Positions 38,071-48,977 of a stretch of 64,000 bases of DNA are shown here, piece by piece. The translations under genes were made by a program, and so were the position numbers. This stretch comes from Desmodesmus armatus (Eukaryota > Chlorophyta > Chlorophyceae > Sphaeropleales > Scenedesmaceae). The stretch's first letter is position 1. Each line of letters starts with the position of its first letter. The notes below the pieces were generated by a model. That model made no database searches, was not told where the DNA came from, and saw only the letters and a program-made list of their open reading frames with translations. The stretch spans positions 248,001 through 312,000 of the forward strand of contig VIIQ02000632.1 of NCBI GenBank assembly GCA_007449985.2, in the 5' to 3' direction.

Positions 38071-41000
38071 TCACGCCGATTCCTCGCTCTCCTCCTCACT
38101 GTCCTCATCTGCATTCTTCAACCACTCCAGGAACGCAGAGCACTGCAGCACAAACACATGGGAGTGAGCGCTCGTGTGTGGGCGGTATCCCTGTGCAGTT
38201 TCTGCCAGCTTGTATGATGCCTGCCAGTAATAATAATGTGTGATATCAGTTACTTGTACCATGCCAGTAAGCAGCAAAAGATGTTACAATCAGGGCCTTG
38301 TCGAGCATTGCATGTTGTAAGCGACCAATCGAAAGTGGCACCTCTGAGTGCTGGCCCATGATACAAAAGCACGATCCTTGACTGTACTGCATCAGTACTG
38401 TGTGCCATTACTGAAGCGCAATCACCGATTGACAGCCAAGCAAGTAAGCTCAGGCTCACCTTGTTAAGGAACACCTTCTCCTCCTCGTCAGCATGCTGCT
38501 TCTCCTCCGCCCAGGAGTTTATGGCCGACTCATCCACCAGATCGACATCATACAGCAGCTGCAGCAGATTGGCAAACAGCGGCGCAAACGCGGTGCCGCT
38601 GCTGCCGCTGCCCTGCTGCTTGGCCTGCAGCTGTGCTGGCAGCTCAAACACACCCTCCTCCCCACAGAACTCCTCCATGGTTAGCAGCAGCTCCACCTAT
38701 GGGGGGCAGCACAAAAAACAGAAGCAGCAGCAGGGCATCACCCAAATTTCAGGGTAGGCTATCCTGGGCAGCGTGCAGCTATTTGGCATCAACCAGGGCA
38801 GCAACAAATACAGCTTGACAGTTATACCTGTTGTGAATGAACAGACATGACAACACGGAGGAATGTCTTTAGTGTTGCCACGGCTGTACAGCAAGTAAAA
38901 CCTGCTTCAGGTGCTCAGGTGTTTGGCAAGGGTGTACGCACTCACTGGTGGACATCACCACGTTGCAGCAATCTCACCCAACCCAGCATATCCTCCCCTA
39001 CCTGGTCGTCTTCTGACGTGAGGAATCGCCGCAGTAGCGCCTGCCATTTGTTCATCTGCTTCTTGAACCGCGTCAGCAGCTGCACCTTGCCGTCCTTCGC
39101 GTTTGTGTCAGGCACATCCGACGCAAACAGCGAGAGGTACTCCGGCGACACCCAGGTTGGTGCCGGCAAGCAGAGCGCGAGCAGCGTGGTGAGGATGTAG
39201 CGGGCGCAGTCTGCAAAGGTGCGATCTTCCGCGATTTTGAGGGCGTTGAGCTCGATGACCACGTTGTCCTCTGCAAAGCGCTCCTTGACACAGCGAAGGA
39301 ACGTCTCCGCAACTTCCTGCGGACCACAACAGAGGACACATGGCTTGACAAACATCCAAATATAAGCAGGATCAAACATTGAACAAGCACATTTGCGTGC
39401 AGTAGCACGCAAAGGGACGAATGGCTTCGGGTGGTTCCTTTACTGCCCTGCGCTAAGGTGCTCGGGCTGCTCTTGCCTCATTATGGCAAGCAGGCTGTCC
39501 TAGCACCTCACTGAACCAAGCATGGGCAGCAAGGCAACCCCCATCTAACTACACACACGCAGCACTGGGAGCGCAACTGCCGCACGATTTATCTGCAACC
39601 ATGCAGCACTCAAACTGCGCATTCGCAACAACAGCCTACAACCAACTCACAGCAGTGACCACACACCTGCATGAAGCTTGTCTCAGGGTCCATTTGAGCG
39701 GGGCTCCTCGACCCCACTGCCTCCGCGCGCCCTGCAGCCCCTGAGCTTCCTGCTGCTGCCCCACCGACTGCCTCGTCACCGCTGCCGCCGCCAGCTGCTG
39801 CGCTGTCATCACCCTCAGCATCTGAGTCATAGCCGTGGTGTGTCACGACCCTGCACAGCAAACATGACACCCACACACAGTTGACCAACTTGGTAGGATC
39901 GCCCTTGCATGACTCGAATACATACTCTCCTTGTCTATACACCACAGCACAAAAATGCCCTTGCAGCTTGTGCGAAGCTGGCACGAGATCGCTTGCATGC
40001 TGTTGTTTATCCTGTGCATATCCACACGAGGTTTTGTCCACAACAGCTGCAGCTGGGTTCCAGCAAAGCAACACGTGCGGCATCCCACAGTAGGCCTGTA
40101 ACAAGCATGACTCAACAGCCTGATGGTGGGCACGGTTCATGAGTGCGTGTCAAACCCATATGCAGCTACAATGGCTGCAGCGCTGTTAGCAATATCTTAC
40201 CTCATTGGTGGTGGTGCAATGGAGAAGAAAGCCGGGTCAAACCCGGCATCCGTCTGCGGCCACTCGTACCCCGCACCGCCCTCGCCCACAAGCTGCGTAG
40301 CAAACCCTAGCCCCTGAGCCTCCGCTGCTATCTGACTAATTGCCTTCTTGTCGTGAGAGGCCAGGACCTTGGCAACTTTCAGCACCGCTGCAGAAGGCTT
40401 TTCCAAGCTGGAGCCGTCCGAGACATCGAAGCTGCTGCTGCTGCTGGTGTCGTCGCCGTCGCTGTCTTCGTCACTGCTGCTGCTGCTACTGCTGCTGCTG
40501 TCGCTCTCGGCTCCAGCATGGCTGCTGCGACGGGCGTCCTGCGCATGCGAGTGAAGAAACAGAAGCCAAGCAGCAACACCAGGCGCATGAGCATTCAGAT
40601 TATACAGACATGGCGGAAGACGTTCAGCGGCAAAGGCACATGCGCAAGAGGACTCCTCACGCAGAGAATATTGACAGAGTTCTACGAAAACAACACCACC
40701 GCAGCAGGGGTAGCTTCAATAGCCCTCAAACTGCGCATCAGTGCCACATACGCTCTGAAAGTATGTCCACCGGGGACAATGGCGGCATCAGGCAGAGAAA
40801 ACATTGTGTACAAATGCATGCAGCTGCCCTGCTTTGTGCACAAGTGTGTTTTGCGTATGTTCCGTCACCAAATGACTCGCGCAAGGCTTAGTAACAGCCA
40901 GGGGCGCAAGTAAGTGAGGTGCGGTGCTGATATGTGGTACGTAGGTTTTGCCACCTCCCATTGTGTGGGAGACTGCTGCATGAAGCACCACAAGGGACTG

Positions 41001-44000
41001 CGCCCCTAAACCGTGAGTTGTTGTTGAATCTGCAACCGCCATGAAACCCCAGATTTGCTGGGGTTTGAACCCCTGTAACCACACTGTACTTGCCGCACTG
41101 ATGCCTACAGGCTGTGCAGTGTCAGAACAACTGTGGTCATAGCATGGCATTCACACACAGTGACAACAGTGAAGCTGCAAGTGTGTGAATGGCAGCACTC
41201 ACAGCCCTTCTTTTGTGCTTTAGGCCCATGGCTTGATCGAATCAATGCAACCTGAGGCCTGTCACCCCACCTTGGCAGACGCAGTACTGTGGCACAGCTA
41301 CAGTGGGCACACAGGGCGAGAGGAAAAAGACAGCCAGTAGCTGCGGCCGTGTAACACCTTCATTCCGCATTTCAAGTAGCTGCGGCCCCAAAACCATGAA
41401 CCATGAACCATGAAGAGACAGGGCGGGGCGTCAACAGCCGTGCATAGTGCTCACCTTGCCGGACGCTGGCTTGCCACCGTCCATCGATGAGCGCGGCTTG
41501 CCGCCGCCGCTGCCGCTGGCACGGCCAGCTGATGAGTACTCTAACTCGTCATCCGACAAGCTCACCTGATGCAGGAAGACGGGGGTGGGGCAGGATGGGC
41601 GGATAACGTGTAAAAGTAACAGTGGTATCCCATGACAAAACTCAAAAGTCCTACTAAATGGTGTGCACATGCCAGTACTCAAGCTCTGACAAGGTCACCC
41701 GATGCAGGAGGAAGGGACGCAGTAAGTACAGCACAGGGTGCCTCATATTCGGTCTGACGCTGCCTGCTGCCTGCAGTTTGAAGCATACAACACGCACAGT
41801 TGCTGATTGCAAGCTCAAATCAGGATCAAACCCCATGCAATCACCGTATGTGGGCATCAGCATCAGCATCGACGTCATTGTCAGGAGCATAGCCTGTTTC
41901 CCGTCCCAGCGCCCACCTGCCCCTGCAGCTGCTTGCACAGAGTGATGATAGACAGGCCAGGTACCGTATGGCCCCTGCCCACCACCACGTTGTAGCTGAG
42001 GACCACCCCAGGCTGCAGGACTGCACCGGAGTGCACTGTGGCCCCGGCACACAGCAGCGCATGGCTAGCAGTGACGTTGTCGCCCAGCACAACATTGTCC
42101 TGCAGGCACCGTGGCGGGAGAAGTGACACATGGGGGGGGACAGCACGACACAGCGGTTGACTACAGCGGTGGGATGACTACCAGAGATGCATGTGTGAGG
42201 ATTGGCGCATGACCTGGGTGGTGGTGTGTGTGTGTGTGTGGGGGGGGGGGACAATAGGAATGATGGGTGGGTGGGTGGGTGAGTGCGGGCGGATGGGTGA
42301 ATGGGTGGGGGAGAGCGCTGATTTGCATCTGTGTGGGTGCAGACGGGCCATGCACGTGTCAGGACATGCTACTTCATGGGTGGCTTGGGTGCAGCATTAT
42401 GATACCCTGCATGAGCAGCGGCTAGCACAAACCCCGACAGGCTGACGAGCACATATAGTACACAATCAGTCAACCGCTTATTCGTATGTTCCGTCACCGA
42501 ATGACTCGCGCAAGGCTTAGTAACAGCCAGGGGCGCAAGTAAGTGAGGTGCGGTGCTGATATGTGGTACGTAGGTTTTGCCACCTCCCATTGTGTGGGAG
42601 ACTGCTGCATGAAGCACCACAAGGGGACTGCGCCCATAAACCCTGAAAGCTGAAATCTCAAACCGCCAACAACCCCCACAACCCCTGTGATCACACATTG
42701 TAGCTGCTGGACTGATGCCCCCATATAGAATTACAGTCAATCAAACGCCCCTGTGCCCAGCTGCAGCATACAGCCCTACCTGCAAATAGCAGCCATGCAG
42801 GCTGCACCCCTTGCCAATGATGCAGCCGCGGCCGATGACGCATCTGCTGATGTTGCAGTCGTCCCCGATAGAGGTGCCGGCACCAATAGCAATGGAGGAC
42901 CCCAGGTGAGCCTTGCGGGAGGAAGAGGTCTGGCTCTCAAGGTACCTGTGCAGCAGCAACAGCAATCGCCGTCACCAGCAGTAACGGCCAACAGTAACAG
43001 TCAACAGCCTGTTAGTTGCCTGATGACCCGCCGAGAAACAGTAAACAGGCAGAGGACCGTCATAAGGGCGCTTTGCGGCTAAATCCTAAAGCAGCCAAGC
43101 ACCAATGGGCTGTCGCTACACACTGGCATTTTTTTGCAAACTTGAATGTCTCTGACTCCCAAGGCTTTGACAGGGCTGTCGCACCGGCAAATTTAATTAA
43201 TTAATCAATTAATTATGTAATTAATTAATTGATTAATTTAAACAGCAAGACATCGGGAAACTTGGGGCATGGGCCCGCCCAATCATCGTGACATAAGACT
43301 CACTTGTGCCCCCGCCCGTATCTGTAGCTGCTGGGCCCCCACGGCCCTGCCTTGTAGAAGACGTTGGTGTCTGGCACTTGCTGCTGGCTAAACCCTCAAC
43401 CCTGCCCAGCTGCAACTGGCTGTAGCTTCAAACTGGCATTCACATACGTGGGATATCTGACTCCTCAACGTCCCGAGGGTTGTCGCGACGGCGAACAGCC
43501 AGACAGCTGCAAAAGTGAAGCCTCGGCAAGCCTAATCAGCGTGAAGACATAAGACTCACTTGTGCCCCCGTCCGTATCTGTAGCTGCTGGGCCCCCACGG
43601 CCCTGCCTTGTAGAAGACGTTGGTGTCAGGCACAAAGGGGTAGGCCCAGCGCGACAGTAGGTCTCTACTGATGGCGTCATAGCTGCGGAGGTTGTGCACA
43701 CGCGCGGCATACTCCCCCTGCAGCAGTACGGCACATGTGTGGGGGCACAGCCTGCTGGCACAAGCTCAAGCACAAGCCATCCAGTTGGCCAGCTCCCATG
43801 ACCTCTACTTCTATATATTGCGCTAATATAGGACGGGGTCCATCCATGTACCCCAAATCTCTCAGGCAGTGAAATCTAATACAAAGTGTCCACTTGTAAC
43901 AAAGGTGAAAACATCCACTTGTAACAACCTTGCCCCAATAAAAGATCCTCCCTACTACTAAACCTTCACCTGCAGTACATGGAGGTAGATCTTCTTGCCC

Positions 44001-44565
44001 AGCTCCTCCTCACGGAGTGTGCCCATCTTCCCTTTCTCACCCCCCTTTCTCAATCCCCCTTCTCACTCTCTTACTCCGATCTCACCTGCAGTACATGCAG
44101 GTAGATCCTTTTCCCCAGCTCCTCCTCACAGAGTGTGCCCACCTTTTTTTTGGTTTCACCAGGGGGGGGGGGGGGCGTAAACCCACTGCCTGGCCACACA
44201 CAGCACAATCAGGCGAACCCAACTGCCGGGGGCGCGAGGCGGAGTCTCACCAATGAGATCGCCAAACACCCCTATACCAGGAAGTGCCCAGTGCCCGGAC
44301 CAAAAAGCATGGCAGCCCACCTTCCCTTTCTCCCTCCCCTTTCTCCCTCCCCCTTCTCACTCCCCTCTCACTCTGTTCTCACCTGCAGTACATGGAGGTA
44401 GATCTTCTTGCCCAGCTCCTCCTCACTGAGTGTTCCCACCACAAAGTCCCGTTTGAGTGTCTGGTAGTCAAAGTTGTCGCTGAACATCATCAACACCTCA
44501 GGAGAGCAGATGCTGATGTTGGTATCCAGTAGGTCGGTGCGGACCTGCAGCAAGGGGTGAAAGCC

Positions 44566-44637
<72 letters not shown>

Positions 44638-47600
44638 CAGCATATAGTTTGATTAGCGAGAGCAGTGCACGTCAAGGGAGCAGATGCTGATGTTGGTATC
44701 CAGCAGGTCGGTGGGGACCTGTACAACATAACCATGTGGCAGAACACAGCTGATGCATACACTTCCAACCCCCTTGCAGACAATGTGAGTGAGGATGGGA
44801 CCAGTGCAAGGTTTGACCAGCTAGAGGCTAGAAATTTGTAATCGAGGCCACATCATGTAGCTAGATGAACACTCCCAGACAGTTTTGTAGCAGAGGGCTG
44901 CCTGCTGACTTGCACTGGTAATTGTACTGATTTCAACTTGTTGCAGCGCCTCTAATGCAATGAGAAAGGCATGGCGGCTGCTGTCCCTACCTGCAGCACA
45001 TCCTCTCACTCTACAGTGCAGCATCCAGCTTCCGCAGCTGGCCCCCTTCCCCCCCCCCCCCCACACACACACATGCGCTCACACCAGAACACCAGCTGAC
45101 ACAGGGATATAACAAGATCTGTGCTTGAATGTGCCAAGCTCGTCCCTTCTGTATGCATGAGTCAAGCCCCCTCCTCCCTGATGATACCCCTTTCCCCTTC
45201 AAAAACCCGACACACCCCTCCCATCAGGACCCAGCGGCTGCTGTCCCCACCTGCAGCACATCCCTCTCACTCCACAGTGCAGCATCCAGCTTCCCCGTCA
45301 CCCCCCCCCCCCCGCACCCACACCCGACACCAGCTGACACAGGGATGGCGGCGGCTGCTCCAGCAGCAGCCCTAAGAACGTTTGTGCTTACGTTTGCCAA
45401 GCTCGCCCCCTCCTGTATGTCTGCATCAAGCCCCCTTCCCCCCTGGAAACACCCCCCCAATCGTAACAGACAACCCCACCAGTGCCAACCCACCACCCCA
45501 CCTGCAGCACATCCCTCTCACTCCACAGTGCTGCATCCAGCTTCCACAGCTGACCCCCTCGCCGCCGCCCATGGTGGTGGTGATGGTGGTGGTGGTGGTG
45601 CCGGTGTGCATCTGCACCTGCGCTGCTGCTGCTGCTCTCTGCTGCTGTTCCCGGGCCATCCAGCTCCTGGTACTTCAGCAGCCGCTGCAGTGCAGACAAA
45701 GCCAAGCAAAACAGTCCAGCACAGTACAGTACTTGGGGGACAGAGCCCAAACCTCGGCACTAGCCGGCGAGCCAAGGGCTTAATAATGATGATGAACAAC
45801 AACATACACTCATAGATCATGCGTCATGACAGTTCAGCAGGCGCTGCACTTCAGACAAACCGGTGTGGAACTGCATACACTCATAGAACATGACTCATGC
45901 TGCATGAGTCACGATACTCAACAGCCGCTGCAGTGCAGACCGGCATGTTCAAGTAACATGACTAAAAATGTACGAGTGCATGTTGTTCCTGTGGAACATG
46001 GCTCTGTCCGCCATGAAGAACCACATACAATCATACATGTTTAGTCATGTTACTTCAGCAGCCGGTGCAGCACAAGCCGGCACAGCCAAATAATAACTGT
46101 TACTCATGATGTCTTGCCTTGCGTTTCTTTGCTGTTGCTACTTTATTGCCTTGTGTTACTTCGCTGGCACACGGTTCAGGCCGCTGCAGTGCAGACAACA
46201 CCATGCAACAGAACAACATACACTCATAAATCATGAGTCATGTTTGCTTCAGCAGCCACTGCAGCATCAGCCAACACAGCCATAGAGTACCGCCCAGCGG
46301 TGAAAGTATCCAATTGTAACAACCTCCCCCCCCCCAGGATAATTGTTACTTTTACGGTTACATGGTTCAGGCCATAACTGTTTCTTTTACGGTTGCATGG
46401 TTCAGGCCATGCCTAAACACCCCAATGAGGCCCATTGGGCATCAGTGTCATACAAGGCATCAACAATCTGTAAGGCAAGCACAGAACTCCATGTGTGTGT
46501 CTTGGTGCACACTACTCACTAATGCCAGTTGTTCATTTTGCAAATAATGCCAACTGCACAATTACTTGCTGTGCTGTTTGTTGTGGTTGTGGCATCGCTG
46601 CGGCAGATGCTACTGCTGCTTTAGCTGCTCCTAATGCCCCGTCAACGGCAACTGTGCACTGTCAGCTGCGTACAGTACAGAACAGGGACCAAAATGGGGG
46701 ACAAGGGACAAGGTTGACGACAAGGCTTACCTGTGTGTGCTTGTCCAGGGCGACCAGGAGGTTTGAATCTCCCAGGCGCAACCGCTGGTATGGTGTCTGT
46801 ACACTCTTCATAACCTGCAGGGCATGCAGTGCCGCAATTGATGGCAGCACCATGAGTACTAGACTTGGTATGGCAGCAGTGGGTACCTTGGGCATGTCGA
46901 GATGCTGCCTGTGGCAGCATGCTGACAAACAGGCATGGCAGCGATCAGGTTATGCTGTCAACTCCGGTGCTGCTGCTGCTGCTGCTGTGCGCGAGTGGGT
47001 GTGCAAAGCCATGCCCCAGCAGAAACAAAGACCAACAGCTGCTGCCGCTGCTGCCGCCACTGCTGCTGCTGCTGCTGCCACTGCAACTACAACGACCGTT
47101 GCTGCTGTGCCGTACCAGTGTCATGATGGCATCCTTGTCCCTCTCTGCCCGCTCCCTGTGCGCTGCCAGGATGGGACGCAGGTCCATGTTGGACACGGTG
47201 TCACCTGCGGGCATGTAGGTGGTGTGGGGATACACATGCGTCAACGGGTGCATCAGGATCAACAGCATGTTGGACACAGCGTCACCTGCAGGCACATACA
47301 CGGTGCGAGGGCACCAAAATGCGTCAATCAAGTGCATGAGAAGCTACAACTCCTTATGCACAGTTTGACCTGTAGGAGAAGGTGGAGCATGTGTGTGAAA
47401 CAACCACATGTTGGACGCAGTTCACCTGCAGGCATACAGGTTGTGCGGGGGCACAAACATGGGTCGACTGATGCGTGGAGCACCAGCATCTAGGACACAG
47501 CGTCACCTGTGGGAGAAGGTGGTGTGTGGATGCAACATACGTCCGTGACACACACTGACCTGTGAGGAGGATGAAGGTGCCCTTGATCATGTCCCGTTGG

Positions 47601-48564
47601 TCCAGGCTGCGCATTGCCTCGCCCAGGCTGAAGCAGTTGGTGGAAGTGACAGTAGTCACCCTGGGCGTCCGCTGCCGCAGCCATTTGCTGTCCTTTAGAT
47701 GCTCCTGAATCTGATCTGCATGCGCACAGCAGAAGATGATGATCTGCAGCAGTGACGGCAGCAATGGCGGCAGCAATGGAAACAGCAGGAGGTCGGGGAG
47801 GTATGGTGGTTGAGTGAGAAGGGGAGCAGGGTTTGGGGCCATTGGTAACCCAACTGTATACGAAGTTCTGCAGGCAGCAAAGGTTCTGTGGCCGCTGTGT
47901 GTTGCTCAAGCTGGAGGCAGCCCTGACCCTGCTGCAGCTTCTGCAATGCAATTGGGTCCCGCAGCAACACCCAGTTTTTTAGTTCCTGCCATCTGTACGC
48001 ACTGTGCTGTTGACAAAATGCTTGGCTTAAGCAGGCGACCTCAAGCCTGTGTGTGTGACGTTGTCACCGAATAGCACAATCTGCTGCATGTCTCCAGCAG
48101 AAAAGAAAGCGGCAGCTGATTCAGCTACCCACCTCCTCCACTTGGTTGAGTGCCAGCCATTCCAATGTGTACTCCAGCAGTGGCGCATTCACCAGGGGCA
48201 GCAGCACTTTGGGCTTCTCTACAGTGATAGGGCGGAAGCGCTGCATGGACAAAAGAGCCACATCGACTATTTTTGACATAGGGTCCACTAACTGCAAAGC
48301 TTGCACCATATAGCACCTTCTGATCCACCAGAAGAGACTGCAGCAGGCTTGAGCGGGCTGGACACAGTGGGGTTGTGAGCTTGGAGCTTGTCAAACATGG
48401 ATAGGTACATGGCAATCATTTGAGTACAGAAACATCGACACGATGGAAACATTCGCGACGTCTGCTGTGTTTCCAGTGATCACCTGTGTAAAGCTGTCAG
48501 CCAGCAGCACTGCTGTCAGGACCTGCTTGGCCTCCACCTTCTCCACCTGGCGCTTAGGCGCCAT
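38071..48564 (-). CDS. EIF2B5: Translation initiation factor eIF2B, epsilon (catalytic) subunit
   Basis: Sixteen minus-strand exons close in phase to 868 aa: 48484-48564, 48133-48240, 47560-47743, 47116-47204, 46731-46814, 45502-45684, 44383-44544, 43560-43717, 42780-42945, 41965-42099, 41455-41565, 40201-40538, 39667-39850, 39002-39316, 38460-38696, 38071-38142. The N-terminal nucleotidyltransferase-like part has [33 protein letters not shown], the pair GDTVSNM, then [18 protein letters not shown] and [10 protein letters not shown] left-handed beta-helix follows ([24 protein letters not shown]; about 364-450). The C-terminal W2 (eIF5C-like) HEAT domain, about 670-868, holds [15 protein letters not shown] and ends in the acidic tail [15 protein letters not shown]. 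It catalyses GDP-GTP exchange on eIF2. Family members are usually near 720 aa; the excess is a His-rich insert with ten His in a row (exon 6) and Ser/Asp-rich linkers (exons 11-13). Several introns carry decayed exon-edge copies. Confidence 0.94.
40855..41104 (+). repeat. Dispersed repeat, copy 1 (about 250 bp)
   Basis: Begins gtatgttccgtcacc and is nearly identical to 42484-42720 for its first ~170 bases, then diverges. It ends near a palindromic ggggtttgaacccc. It lies in an eIF2B-epsilon intron. Confidence 0.9.
42484..42720 (+). repeat. Dispersed repeat, copy 2
   Basis: Second copy, same orientation, in another intron of the same gene. Shared core runs from the gtatgttccgtcacc start through cattgtgtgggagactgctg. 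Confidence 0.9.
43189..43241. repeat. AT-only palindrome
   Basis: A 53-bp block made of aattaatt and aatcaatt words on both sides of a central atgt; almost perfect inverted symmetry, and no G or C except at the TGATT/AATCA steps and centre. It lies in an eIF2B-epsilon intron within GC-rich DNA. Confidence 0.92.
43288..43385 (-). repeat. Copy of eIF2B-epsilon exon 8 end plus donor
   Basis: Nearly identical to 43554-43650 (ending in the donor gtgagtctta on the minus strand), displaced by about 266 bp into the following intron. Confidence 0.93.
43969..44440 (-). repeat. Copies of eIF2B-epsilon exon 7 end plus donor (3 in all)
   Basis: The string cctgcagtacatg plus aggtagatc and cccagctcctcctcac occurs at 43969, 44085 and at the true exon edge 44381. 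The two upstream-coordinate copies lie in the following intron. Confidence 0.93.
44567..44637 (+). repeat. (CAG)23 microsatellite in eIF2B-epsilon intron
   Basis: Pure tract just upstream of the exon 7 acceptor in the minus-strand sense, where it reads (CTG)n. A copy of the exon 7 start (gcagatgctgatgttgg) follows at 44680. Confidence 0.95.
44992..45550 (-). repeat. Copies of eIF2B-epsilon exon 6 end plus donor (3 in all)
   Basis: ctgcagcacatcc, ctctcactc and acagtgcagcatccagcttcc occur near 44994, 45251 and 45502. Only the last is continuous with exon 6. C-rich tracts lie between them. Confidence 0.92.
45685..46290 (-). repeat. Decayed copies of the eIF2B-epsilon exon 6 start
   Basis: The acceptor/exon edge (tacttcagcagccgctgcag on the + strand) recurs in altered form near 45833, 45911, 46049, 46173 and 46248, with words such as catacactcatagaacatgac between them. 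The intron is mostly made of this series. Confidence 0.8.
45721..45782 (+). repeat. Dispersed repeat, copy 2 (matches 16286-16352)
   Basis: Same orientation as copy 1; shared blocks cccaaacctc, gcactagcc and gcgagccaaggg. Confidence 0.7.
47188..47520 (-). repeat. Copies of the eIF2B-epsilon exon 4 start (4-5 units)
   Basis: gttggacacrgtgtcacctgc-like strings lie at 47188 (true exon), 47269, 47410 and 47490, with a weaker one near 47364. Spacing is about 80 bp or multiples of it. Confidence 0.9.
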
Positions 48565-48977
48565 CTGATCGATGTGTTACTCTATAAACACGAGGATTGC
48601 CACCTTGTCACGGCTGGAGGGGAAAGAAAGCTAGGCAGCAGCAAAAAGGGGATGTGATCTGCGACAACACGCAGATGTGTCTTTGCACGTCTGTGAGAGA
48701 ATGAGAGCAGAAACACCCACACTCAAGATCATCTGCGCCATCCCCTGTCACCCAGATCACCTGCTGTCCAGTTGGCAGTTTATTACTCACCCGAACTTGA
48801 TTGAATGTGTGCTGAATCGCCATGTCCTTCTAGCCGCACGCTCCAGCTCGCGCTGCATCCTCAAGATTCACCCAAACGACAGTTCGTTTTGTCTCCTGGG
48901 CTTCACTGCCCAAAGTGCAAACCACACACTGTCACAGTATGTGGTCCACCACCAGTCCTCATTCCTTGCAGGCCCCC
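48565..48977. promoter_or_regulatory. Shared upstream region of eIF2B-epsilon (-) and TraB (+)
   Basis: 413 bp between divergent ATGs; it must hold both 5' UTRs and a probable bidirectional promoter. No named element is recognisable. Confidence 0.5.

Noticed and set aside
40340..40913. 183- and 186-codon + strand ORFs
   Set aside because: Shadows of the Ser/Asp-rich exon 12 of eIF2B-epsilon on the other strand.
46495..47493. 332-codon + strand ORF
   Set aside because: Antisense to eIF2B-epsilon exons 4 and 5 and their introns; composition is the mirror of the minus-strand gene.
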